Shown: in pieces, positions 1 through 6,637 of the stretch | Layout of the letters: each line of letters opens with the position of its first letter | How positions within the stretch are numbered: the stretch's first letter is position 1 | DNA from: Erysipelotrichaceae bacterium | GTDB taxonomy: Bacteria > Bacillota_I > Bacilli_A > Erysipelotrichales > Coprobacillaceae | DNA length: 11,552 nt | Assembly (NCBI GenBank): GCA_021200395.1 | Contig: JAJQGQ010000254.1 | Coordinates: 1 to 11,552, forward strand | Direction of reading: 5' to 3' | The notes under the pieces: generated by a model | The model's input: only the letters and a program-made list of their open reading frames with translations | What the model was told of the DNA's origin: nothing | Databases searched by the model: none | Translations under genes and position numbers: made by a program

Positions 1-297
1 CAATAACATCTGTATAGCTTTATTTAATACCGCTTTTCCATCAATTTTTGTATAATCTAAAGTATCAACCAACATAAAAGGAATATTTATTTCATCACAT
101 ATTTGTTTAAATTCTTCTTTCATATAAGAAATATGAGGTGCTAATAAAAATATATCATAATCATACATTAATACTTTAGCTCTTACTGTATCGCAACATT
201 TGATTTCATATTCGTGATTAATATCAGCTTCACTCATTTTTTTGACTAATAAACTTGTAGACATGCCTGCCCCACATGCTAATAATATTCTTTGCAT
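1..297 (-). CDS. PTS lactose/cellobiose-family EIIB subunit (3' end outside window)
   Basis: This is the cytoplasmic EIIB phosphocarrier, which takes phosphate from EIIA and passes it to the sugar bound by EIIC. Ninety-nine codons are visible with no stop, and the family is usually 100-110 residues, so only the last few residues are missing at the left edge. The N-terminus reads MQRILLACGAGMSTSLLV, the classic EIIB P-loop, with the phosphorylatable cysteine at residue 8. The later hydrophobic strand DYDIFLLAPHISYM also fits the fold. The ATG directly follows the TAA of the regulator gene with no gap, and its ribosome binding site (AAAGGGTGA) lies inside that gene, so the two are co-transcribed and probably translationally coupled. 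The sugar cannot be told from this subunit; cellobiose, chitobiose or another beta-glucoside are all possible. Confidence 0.93.
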   Translation of the reverse strand, partial: MQRILLACGAGMSTSLLVKKMSEADINHEYEIKCCDTVRAKVLMYDYDIFLLAPHISYMKEEFKQICDEINIPFMLVDTLDYTKIDGKAVLNKAIQMLL

Positions 298-2127
298 TTA
301 AATCACCCTTTGTATTATATCACAAAAATATTCATAAGTGGGTTGTTGTAGCAATTGCCATTGCAATGTTTGATCACTTACTAATGTAGAAATGACTTTA
401 TAAAAATGATCTAATTCCTTATTTACACTATTTTCTATTGAAGCTAGTAATATAATTCTTATCTTATGATTTTTCCATAATAACGGTTTCTTTAATATTG
501 TCACTGATACAAATGTATCTTTGGATACTGGTTTATGTGAATGAGGAAATGCTATAAAATCATTAAATTCAGTGGTTGCTAATTGTTCTCTTTCTAATAT
601 AAGACTTTCAAAATTATCTGGTAAATCATAGTATTGATGACATAGATTAACTATTTCATGAATAGCTTCTTCTTTACTATTAAATGATTCATACATTAAA
701 AACAGAGACTTTGGAAAATACTGTAAAATATTTCCTTGATTCAATTGTTTTAAATCATTTGTGATTATTGTGGTATCATCAGCATTCATAAAGTTATTAA
801 TTTGAAATATTGGTAGGGACACATCTTCTAAAATTGGTACTGTTGTAAAAATACAATCATACATATGTGCATCATGTTGAGACAACTCTTGCAGAGAACA
901 TACATCTAAGTGATGAATATATTTATCAAAGTTTTCTCTAAAGAAATACTCCAACATTCTTGCACTACCTACACCGCTTGAACAAACCAATAGTATATTC
1001 TTCTTATGCATATCATTAAGATTCTGTTCTAAAGACAAATTAATATGTAAAGCCATATAAGCAATTTCATCTTCAGGCAATTGACATTTGTATTCATGAT
1101 TAATTAATTCACTTAGCTTCACTGATATATCATAAGCTCTAATAAGGTTCTTTTTTATATCAGATAAAAGTGGATTGGTCATATAGGTAGAATATTGAAT
1201 TCTTTTCATTAATGGTATCATATGTAATGACAAAGCTAATTGTAAGTTTAAGTCTTTACTAAAAGATATACCTGTTTGTTGATCAAGTTCCTCTAAAGCT
1301 TTTATCGTAAATCTGTAAATATCTTGATTAATATAAGTATTTTTATCCTGTTTACAATTTTTGCCACATAAGTGCATAGTCAAATAAGCAACTTCTACGA
1401 CTTGATAATCCATATTCAATATTTGTTTCATCAAAGACATAATAGTTGAAGCTAAAGTGTATTCTTTTTCTTCTTGTAATTCCTCAATCCATTCTTCGTC
1501 AATATTCGCATAATGGTGTTGTGCAACACGTTTATAAGCTACATATAAATGTAATATTAAATTATCTAATACTTCATCACTTACAACATAATCTGCAATA
1601 ACTATGCTAGATATGAAAATTTTTTTAATTTGATCATATAGATCATTATCAATTTCTATATCTTTTAAATGAACAATAGTTCTTCTTTTATTAATTTCAC
1701 TACCATCTAAATACATACCGTAATGAGATTTTGTATTAATAGTAATACCATACTCACTATAATAGTTTCGTACCTTTTTGAGTTCTTGTTTTAATTGTGT
1801 TCTAGATAAATAAAGTTCATCACATAGATCATCAATTCTAACATAATCATCTTCATCCATAAAACGTTTAAAAATATAATGAAACCGTGATTGCTCTTCT
1901 GATTCGTCTGTTTGTAGATATTTAAGAAAAACTTCCATGTCATGAATTTCTAGTTTGTAACCAAAAGTACCTGAAATGACTTGAGCTCCTTTGATATCAC
2001 TATTTATTTGTTTAATAAGAGTACGCACACTACGAGATGACATTTGAATTTGGCTAGCCAAATAATCACCTGAAGCAGTATCAGTGCTCATAAGCTCTAT
2101 CAATATATTCTTTTGATTTTTGTTCAT
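298..2127 (-). CDS. PRD-containing PTS-controlled transcriptional activator (LicR/MtlR type)
   Basis: This is a 609-residue regulator whose activity is set by PTS phosphorylation. The modules in order are: N-terminal HTH (about 2-45, ASQIQMSSRSVRTLI); a second HTH-like segment (about 95-125, LCDELYLSRTQLKQEL); PRD1 with His193 and His252; PRD2 with His302 and His361; an EIIB-like domain with Cys382 in LLVCSSGVGSARM; and an EIIA(Fru/Mtl)-like domain with His529 in FIAFPHSHKP. This layout belongs to DNA-binding activators such as LicR and MtlR. It is not that of the RNA-binding antiterminators BglG and LicT, which lack the HTH and EII domains, although annotation pipelines often call it a BglG family antiterminator. 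ATG at 2127 is preferred because GGAGG (2136-2140) sits 8 bases upstream; an in-frame GTG at 2136 overlaps that site. The gene lies between EIIC and EIIB, so it very likely controls this locus and perhaps itself. Confidence 0.95.
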   Translation of the reverse strand: MNKNQKNILIELMSTDTASGDYLASQIQMSSRSVRTLIKQINSDIKGAQVISGTFGYKLEIHDMEVFLKYLQTDESEEQSRFHYIFKRFMDEDDYVRIDDLCDELYLSRTQLKQELKKVRNYYSEYGITINTKSHYGMYLDGSEINKRRTIVHLKDIEIDNDLYDQIKKIFISSIVIADYVVSDEVLDNLILHLYVAYKRVAQHHYANIDEEWIEELQEEKEYTLASTIMSLMKQILNMDYQVVEVAYLTMHLCGKNCKQDKNTYINQDIYRFTIKALEELDQQTGISFSKDLNLQLALSLHMIPLMKRIQYSTYMTNPLLSDIKKNLIRAYDISVKLSELINHEYKCQLPEDEIAYMALHINLSLEQNLNDMHKKNILLVCSSGVGSARMLEYFFRENFDKYIHHLDVCSLQELSQHDAHMYDCIFTTVPILEDVSLPIFQINNFMNADDTTIITNDLKQLNQGNILQYFPKSLFLMYESFNSKEEAIHEIVNLCHQYYDLPDNFESLILEREQLATTEFNDFIAFPHSHKPVSKDTFVSVTILKKPLLWKNHKIRIILLASIENSVNKELDHFYKVISTLVSDQTLQWQLLQQPTYEYFCDIIQRVI

Positions 2128-2150
2128 AGTGTACACCTCCTTTTTAAACT

Positions 2151-2182
2151 ATTTTAACATACTTATTTATATCTAAAAAGAC
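2151..2182 (-). promoter_or_regulatory. Candidate regulator promoter (element C)
   Basis: On the minus strand GTCTTTT (2176-2182) is followed 19 bases later by TAAAAT (2151-2156), about 24 bases before the start of the regulator gene. The same arrangement occurs before EIIC and EIIA. No TTGACA-like -35 box is present, as expected if an activator is needed. The GTCTTTT is also the 3' half of the hairpin behind EIIC, and the AGGAAAT dyad of the other two elements is missing. This is therefore the weakest member of the set and could be a coincidence of a T-run near a TA-rich hexamer. Confidence 0.4.
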
Positions 2183-2200
2183 TAGAATCCTAGTCTTTTT
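2175..2200 (-). terminator. Intrinsic terminator after EIIC, overlapping its stop codon
   Basis: Minus-strand AAAAAGACTAG, loop GATT, CTAGTCTTTTT form a perfect 11-bp stem. The core is the 6-bp GACTAG/CTAGTC pairing followed by five U residues. The TAA of EIIC (2199-2201) overlaps the 5' arm. It would end or reduce transcription between EIIC and the regulator-EIIB pair. The stem is nearly symmetrical, with A and T runs on both sides. Confidence 0.75.
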
Positions 2201-3479
2201 AGGCATTTTTTTGTTCTTCTTTTAAAGCTATATTGTCTTGAATCTTAAAGAATGGATAGTAAATAATTGCTGATATAGCTACTAAAATTATTTCTAATAC
2301 AACACCTGAGATTCCACAAATAAGCCAACCATCTAATAAGACAGGTGTTCCAGTAGCTCCCATTGCAATTCTAGGTAATGATACTAATCCAATACTCATT
2401 GAAAAATAAGCAATTACAATCAAGATTTGAGGTACTAAGAAGAATGGAATAGCCATAATTGGATTTAAGATAATAGGCATACCAAACATGATTGGTTCAT
2501 TAATACTGCATAGTGATGGCAAAATAGCTAATCTACCTAATGCTTTATAACGTTCACTTTTTGCAGTTAACATATCAATATTCAAGCCCAAAGTATTACC
2601 AATACCACCTAACATCATTAAAAACAAGAAGCCAACTGTTAATATATTCTGCATAGGTTCACCAGCAGCATAAGCGGCCTGATTTTCAACACCTGCTTGC
2701 ATAAATAAAATCATACTAAATGGAAGTGTTACTTGTCCACCATGAATACCAAAGAACCAGAATATAGATGCCATCAATGTTATTAACATATAAGTTGCTA
2801 AACTTCCAGATAATGCAGATAAAGGTGAAGCAATTAAAGCATAGAACCATTCACTGAATGTTTCTCCTGTAAAAGTAGCAAATATACCATTAATAATCAA
2901 AAATACAATTGTAATAATAAATCCTGGAATTAATGCACTAAATGATTTACTCACTGTTGGTGGTACACCTTCTGGCATTTTAATTGTCCAACCTCTATTA
3001 ACCACAAAACAATAAAGGAAACCCACTAACAAACCAACTAATAATGCTGTAAACAATCCTTTAGATCCTAAATAATCAAAAGTCAATACGGTCGTATCAA
3101 TTTCATTAATAACTGCTGTTGTTAATGGCGTCATAATAAAAAATGCTAAGATTGATAATAATCCAGCTGGTATTGCGTCGCCACTTAATCCTTCATTTTT
3201 TACATAAGAATAAGCAACAGTAAATGCTACGTAGACTGCCATCATATCAGTTGTAAATGTTCCTACAAGCCCAAGTATTGTTCCAATCCCTGTACTTGTT
3301 AAAAAGTTTTGATAAGCATCAATTTGAAATGTGTTCAATAAACTGAATATAGCACCTATAATAATAATGGCCATAACCATATTAAATCCACCAGAAATAG
3401 CTTTTAATATCTTATTATTGCCTATTTTGGTAGCAAGTGGTGCCAAAACATTTTCCATTTTTTCCATAAGTTTATTCAT
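2199..3479 (-). CDS. PTS lactose/cellobiose-family EIIC sugar permease
   Basis: This 426-residue integral membrane protein is the sugar-translocating subunit that binds and moves the sugar during phosphorylation. The length is normal for a stand-alone EIIC. Family signatures visible are MPEGVPPTVSKSFSALIPG (168-186), WFFGIHGGQV (241-250, His246) and INEPIMFGMPIILNP (326-340, Glu328), which in solved EIIC structures help form the sugar site. About ten hydrophobic segments span the protein, and the C-terminus is a short charged tail. ATG at 3479 follows AAGGAGAG at good spacing. EIIA lies upstream with a 75-base gap holding promoter element B; the regulator lies downstream behind a terminator. 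The residues seen do not settle the substrate. Confidence 0.95.
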   Translation of the reverse strand: MNKLMEKMENVLAPLATKIGNNKILKAISGGFNMVMAIIIIGAIFSLLNTFQIDAYQNFLTSTGIGTILGLVGTFTTDMMAVYVAFTVAYSYVKNEGLSGDAIPAGLLSILAFFIMTPLTTAVINEIDTTVLTFDYLGSKGLFTALLVGLLVGFLYCFVVNRGWTIKMPEGVPPTVSKSFSALIPGFIITIVFLIINGIFATFTGETFSEWFYALIASPLSALSGSLATYMLITLMASIFWFFGIHGGQVTLPFSMILFMQAGVENQAAYAAGEPMQNILTVGFLFLMMLGGIGNTLGLNIDMLTAKSERYKALGRLAILPSLCSINEPIMFGMPIILNPIMAIPFFLVPQILIVIAYFSMSIGLVSLPRIAMGATGTPVLLDGWLICGISGVVLEIILVAISAIIYYPFFKIQDNIALKEEQKNA

Positions 3480-3509
3480 TTTTTACTCTCCTTCCTAAAT
3501 TACAATAAC

Positions 3510-3569
3510 ATTATATAATACATTGGAATCATGAAAAAGACAGTCAATTTCCTTTTAAGGGAGGAAATT
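3510..3569 (-). promoter_or_regulatory. Candidate activator-dependent promoter of EIIC (element B)
   Basis: On the minus strand an 8-bp dyad AATTTCCT/AGGAAATT (arms 3562-3569 and 3546-3553, loop 8) is followed by TTGACT, GTCTTTT (3535-3541), 19 bases, and a perfect TATAAT (3510-3515), 31 bases before the EIIC start. At 17-bp spacing the -35 hexamer would be TTTTTC, which is poor, so an activator is likely. The dyad overlaps the last codons and stop of EIIA. Element A before EIIA has the same parts in the same order. A transcribed hairpin is a second possibility, but the T-run starts about 7 bases after the stem, so a terminator is less likely. Confidence 0.55.
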
Positions 3570-3839
3570 ATATAGGTCCATTAATTCTTTTATTAATGTT
3601 TTATATAATTGGGCTGAAATTAACATATCTTCAGCATGAATCAGCAACAAATCCAATTCATTGTTTTGTGAAAGTAATTGTGCATGAATTTGGTTTGCCT
3701 TCAATAATAAATCGTCCCCTTCTTTAATTGCTTTCTTAGCATTGAATGGTTCATTGTTTTTTGCATATTTTAAAGCTTGACGATAATATTTTTGTGAATC
3801 CATTGTATAATCAACAATTGTTAATGTATTATCTAACAT
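3555..3839 (-). CDS. PTS lactose/cellobiose-family EIIA subunit
   Basis: This cytoplasmic phosphocarrier accepts phosphate from HPr and passes it to EIIB. It is a short, all-helical protein of 94 residues. The phosphorylated histidine is His68 in LLLIHAEDMLISAQLY, with the metal-binding Asp three residues later, as in E. coli ChbA (VHAQDHLM). The first helix, TLTIVDYTMDSQKYYRQALK, matches the usual family N-terminus. The frame stays open upstream to an ATG at 3953, but I choose 3839. GGGAG lies 8 bases before it, the homology begins there, and the extra 38 codons cover a TATAAT and a dyad repeated before EIIC. The EAHxxQT motif is altered (KANQIHAQ). It is the first gene of the PTS set. Confidence 0.85.
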   Translation of the reverse strand: MLDNTLTIVDYTMDSQKYYRQALKYAKNNEPFNAKKAIKEGDDLLLKANQIHAQLLSQNNELDLLLIHAEDMLISAQLYKTLIKELMDLYNFLP

Positions 3840-3861
3840 ATTATCAACTCCCACAACTATT

Positions 3862-3918
3862 ATTATATTTTTTACATGGTTGTTTAAAAGACTATCAATT
3901 TCCTTCATAAGAGGAAAT
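3862..3918 (-). promoter_or_regulatory. Candidate activator-dependent promoter of EIIA (element A)
   Basis: On the minus strand the dyad ATTTCCT/AGGAAAT (arms 3912-3918 and 3898-3904, loop 7) is followed by TTGATA, GTCTTTT (3886-3892), 18 bases, and TATAAT (3862-3867), 23 bases before the chosen EIIA start. The hexamer 17 bp upstream of the -10 is CTTTTA, a poor -35. The stretch from the dyad through the T-run aligns closely with element B, with a one-base indel in the loop, and CCATGTA-type bases recur just before both -10 boxes. This suggests one regulator binds both. Confidence 0.6.
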
Positions 3919-3971
3919 ATTTCTTTGTGTTTCATCATTTTCAGTAGTATCATTATTTTATGGAGGTAACT

Positions 3972-4586
3972 ATGAAACGAACGATTAAATATTTTCTTAT
4001 TATTGAATTAATCCTCTACATCATTTTTCTGACATTAGATTTCACAAAGCATTACGGGGCTACAACACCTTTAAAATATATAAGTTTAGTGTTATGTTTT
4101 ATATTTTCTTTATATAGTAGTTTCCATCATGGTGATAAATTGATATCTATAGCATTATTTTTTACTATGCTTGCTGATTGGTTTTTATTAGTTATGAATG
4201 AATATGATATTCTAGGTCTTATTTGTTTTATTATTGTTCAATTGATATATATGATAAAATTAGGAAATGATTTATGGATACTTAGAATAATACTACCTAT
4301 AATAATCATCTTTCTAACAAATATAACTGATATAGTAAATATACTTGCGATGATTTATTTTCCACAATTACTCATTAACACTATAATAGCTTGGAAAAAC
4401 TATAAAAATATAGGATTTATATTTGCAATAGGATTAACACTATTTGTTTGTTGTGATATTTGTGTTGGATTATTTAATCTAACTGATATGGGTTTAATTC
4501 ATGAGTTTACTCGTATTGGTATGTGGTTGTTTTATCTGCCTTCACAAATATTAGTAGTTATGTCAGGAATACAATCATCAAAATAA
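3972..4586 (+). CDS. YhhN/TMEM86-like multi-pass membrane protein
   Basis: A 204-residue, very hydrophobic protein with about eight predicted membrane helices (roughly 5-23, 34-51, 57-75, 79-96, 104-118, 122-140, 148-168, 183-199). The polar residues within helices, ADWFLL (68-73), CCDICVGL (160-167) and WLFYLPSQILV (185-195), are placed like the conserved acidic and polar residues of YhhN/TMEM86 proteins, some of which hydrolyse lysoplasmalogens. The assignment rests on pattern, so the enzymatic role is only a suggestion. ATG at 3972 is chosen because GGAGG (3962-3966) lies 5 bases before it; the in-frame ATG at 3960 overlaps that site. The gene diverges from the PTS locus, and I see no strong promoter in the shared region. 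Its last codons form the 5' arm of a long hairpin. Confidence 0.65.
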   Translation: MKRTIKYFLIIELILYIIFLTLDFTKHYGATTPLKYISLVLCFIFSLYSSFHHGDKLISIALFFTMLADWFLLVMNEYDILGLICFIIVQLIYMIKLGNDLWILRIILPIIIIFLTNITDIVNILAMIYFPQLLINTIIAWKNYKNIGFIFAIGLTLFVCCDICVGLFNLTDMGLIHEFTRIGMWLFYLPSQILVVMSGIQSSK

Positions 4587-4610
4587 AAAATATTTTAATG
4601 ATTGTATTCC
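4566..4610 (+). repeat. 19-bp near-perfect inverted repeat at the end of the membrane protein gene
   Basis: The arms are 4566-4584 and 4592-4610, pairing with one mismatch around a 7-base A-rich loop. The 5' arm encodes the last residues (GIQSSK) and overlaps the stop codon. No T-run follows, so it is not a textbook terminator. It could still stop transcription weakly, protect the mRNA 3' end from exonucleases, or act in either direction. Confidence 0.8.
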
Positions 4611-4637
4611 AACAAACTATAAGAAATATTTTATTTA

Positions 4638-4646
4638 TGTTATAAT
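4638..4646 (+). promoter_or_regulatory. Extended -10 promoter of the ATPase/nuclease-like gene
   Basis: TGT followed by TATAAT (4641-4646) makes an extended -10 box 24 bases before the start codon. The hexamer 17 bases upstream (TATAAG) is a poor -35, which extended -10 promoters tolerate. AAGGA at 4656-4660 is the ribosome binding site. Confidence 0.6.
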
Positions 4647-4669
4647 GTTAGAAACAAGGAAGTGATATT

Positions 4670-6247
4670 ATGGGAGTTTATTTTAATCCAAGCAACATGG
4701 GTTTTGCCATGAAAAAAAATGATTTAATTTATGTTGATAAATCTATGCTTATTGATAGAATGAATACTATAATTAATACAGGCAGTCGCTATGTATGTTT
4801 TTCTAGACCAAGGCGCTTTGGCAAAAGCACAGATGCAAAGATGCTTTCTGCTTTTTATTCTAAAGGCTGTGATTCATCATTATTATTTAAAGATTTAAAA
4901 ATATCACAAACATATAATTATAAAAAAAATTTAAACAAGTATAATGTTATTTATATAGATATGCAATATTTCTATAATATGTCTGTATCTGTAACAGATA
5001 TGATTGATTTAATAAATGAAGAACTTATCGATGAAATTAACGAAAATTATCATATATCTCTAAGAAGAAATAAATTATCATTATTATTAAATGCTATATA
5101 TGCTAAAACTGATGAGCAATTCATATTTATTATTGATGAATGGGATTGTGTTTTAAGAGATTCAAAAAACACAAAAGAAGATAAAGACAGTTTTCTTGTT
5201 TTAATGAATGAGCTTTTAAAAGAAAAAGAATATGTTGCATTAGCTTATATGACTGGGATTCTTCCAATTAAAAAATATGGTGACGAAAGTGCTATTAATA
5301 TGTTCGACGAAATATCCATGCTTGATCCAATGACTTATGAAAACTATATGGGATTTACTGAAGATGAAGTTAAAGAATTATGTTATCAGTATGATATGAA
5401 TTTTGATGTTATTAAAGATTGGTATGATGGTTATCAATTTAAAAATGGTATTTCTATTTATAGTCCTAGATCGATTGTCAAAGCAATGACTACAAAGAAC
5501 TTAGGCAACTATTGGTCTAAAACCGCTTCTTTTGAAAATCTTAAAAAGTATATTAGTTCTAACTATGATGGCTTAAAAGATGCTATTCATAGATTATTAA
5601 TTGGTGATAAGATACCTGTTGATACTTCAACTTTTACTAATGATATGGCTAGTGTTACTTGTAAAGATGACGTATTAACTTTACTTATTCATTTAGGATA
5701 TTTGGCTTATGATAGCGAGCTAAATAGTACTTATATTCCAAATAAAGAAGTATCAGATTCATTTGTTTCAGTAGTCAAAGAAGTTAAATGGCCTGAAACT
5801 ATGAAACTGATTCAAAATTCTGATAGATTATTAGAAGCAACTTGGAGTTTGGATGAAGAGGTAGTAGCCCAGTCACTGGAAGAAATACATAATTCTTATG
5901 TTACATCACCTCTAAAATACAATAATGAAGATGCATTAAGTACTACAATATTAATGGCATATTATACAGCTCAAGATTATTATACTATCCTAAGAGAACT
6001 GCCTAGTGGTAAAGGTTTTTGTGATATTGGTTTTATTCCCCTTGATCCAACTAATCCAGCCATGATTGTGGAACTTAAATGGAATAAATCTGTTGATCAC
6101 GCTATTAATCAAATCAATAGTCGAGATTATTTTAAAGCTTTTGAGCATTATAAAGATAATTTATTATTAATTGGTATTAGTTACGAAAGTGATAGTAGAA
6201 AAAAAGATTACAAGCATCACACCTGTAGAATACAAAAATATAAATAA
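4670..6247 (+). CDS. AAA-ATPase-like / PD-(D/E)XK nuclease-like protein (DUF1703 type)
   Basis: A 525-residue two-domain protein of a widespread family of unknown role. The N-terminal AAA-ATPase-like domain shows the entry motif YVDKSMLIDRM (21-31), a Walker A variant SRPRRFGKST (45-54), a Walker B-like strand FIFIIDEWD (151-159) and WYDGYQF (251-257). The C-terminal PD-(D/E)XK-like domain (about 410-525) shows Glu420, Asp452, then IVELKW with Glu468 and Lys470, and AINQI (479-483), which are the expected metal and catalytic positions. The usual GRAD lead-in reads GFCDIGF, so Asp452 is kept. The length is normal and both domains look intact. The gene stands alone between hairpins with its own promoter. 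DNA-related or defence roles have been suggested for such proteins, but nothing in the context proves one. Confidence 0.88.
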   Translation: MGVYFNPSNMGFAMKKNDLIYVDKSMLIDRMNTIINTGSRYVCFSRPRRFGKSTDAKMLSAFYSKGCDSSLLFKDLKISQTYNYKKNLNKYNVIYIDMQYFYNMSVSVTDMIDLINEELIDEINENYHISLRRNKLSLLLNAIYAKTDEQFIFIIDEWDCVLRDSKNTKEDKDSFLVLMNELLKEKEYVALAYMTGILPIKKYGDESAINMFDEISMLDPMTYENYMGFTEDEVKELCYQYDMNFDVIKDWYDGYQFKNGISIYSPRSIVKAMTTKNLGNYWSKTASFENLKKYISSNYDGLKDAIHRLLIGDKIPVDTSTFTNDMASVTCKDDVLTLLIHLGYLAYDSELNSTYIPNKEVSDSFVSVVKEVKWPETMKLIQNSDRLLEATWSLDEEVVAQSLEEIHNSYVTSPLKYNNEDALSTTILMAYYTAQDYYTILRELPSGKGFCDIGFIPLDPTNPAMIVELKWNKSVDHAINQINSRDYFKAFEHYKDNLLLIGISYESDSRKKDYKHHTCRIQKYK

Positions 6248-6271
6248 AAGACCAACCTTTTGTTGGTCTTT
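6247..6271. terminator. Bidirectional terminator between convergent genes
   Basis: AAAGACCAAC (6247-6256) and GTTGGTCTTT (6262-6271) form a perfect 10-bp stem with a 5-base loop. It sits between the ATPase/nuclease-like gene and the cupin gene and touches both stop codons. The U-tract is better on the minus strand (GGTCTTTTATTTATATTTTT), so it probably ends the cupin transcript best. Confidence 0.85.
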
Positions 6272-6599
6272 ACTCATGTCTAGGAATAACGCAATACAAC
6301 ACTAAATCTTCATCATGACAATTATAAATATAATGTGTATGTCCTTTTGGACAATAATGAATTTGTCCTGCAGCAACAATTTCTTCTTCACCATCTAATA
6401 CACAATTAGCAATACCTTTTAATACATAAACTACTTCGCTATCTACTTCATGTTTATGTTCACCAACATAAACATCTTTTTGTAATGTAATTTCAGCAAT
6501 CCTATTATAGTCATCTACAAACATACGTGCCTTAGTAATGCCAGTGCCACCTTTAAATTTGGGTAAATCTTGTTGTTTAATATCTTCAAATCTAATCAT
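6270..6599 (-). CDS. Small single-domain cupin protein
   Basis: A 109-residue cytoplasmic beta-barrel protein of the cupin_2 type. Cupin motif 1 reads GEHKHEVDSEVVYVLKG (46-62), giving His48, His50 and probably Glu55 as metal ligands. Motif 2 reads AAGQIHYCPKGHTHYI (77-92), with His87 or His89 as the last ligand. Proteins of this size bind small molecules or act as isomerases or dioxygenases, and the reaction cannot be named. GGAGG lies about 8 bases before the ATG. Its promoter region overlaps the end of the upstream gene, and the 3' end lies in the shared terminator, so it could be transcribed alone. Confidence 0.9.
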   Translation of the reverse strand: MIRFEDIKQQDLPKFKGGTGITKARMFVDDYNRIAEITLQKDVYVGEHKHEVDSEVVYVLKGIANCVLDGEEEIVAAGQIHYCPKGHTHYIYNCHDEDLVLYCVIPRHE

Positions 6600-6620
6600 A
6601 ATCCTACCTCCGTTATAATT

Positions 6621-6629
6621 ATTGTAACA
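6621..6629 (-). promoter_or_regulatory. Possible extended -10 promoter of the cupin gene
   Basis: Minus-strand TGT precedes TACAAT (6621-6626), 21 bases before the cupin start. The hexamer 17 bases upstream is ATGAAC, a weak -35. A second AT-rich hexamer (TTATAA) lies nearby, so the exact box is uncertain. Confidence 0.35.
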
Positions 6630-6637
6630 TATTTTAT

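Noticed and set aside
2128..2136. GTG start three codons upstream for the PRD regulator
   Set aside because: The GTG overlaps the GGAGG ribosome binding site; ATG 2127 has proper spacing.
3546..3569. Dyad before EIIC as a BglG-type RNA antiterminator target
   Set aside because: The regulator has DNA-binding HTH domains and no CAT RNA-binding domain, and the sequence does not resemble known RAT sites. The same dyad sits upstream of a TATAAT in both copies, so a DNA site fits better.
3960..3971. ATG start four codons upstream for the YhhN-like protein
   Set aside because: It overlaps GGAGG, which is placed correctly for ATG 3972.
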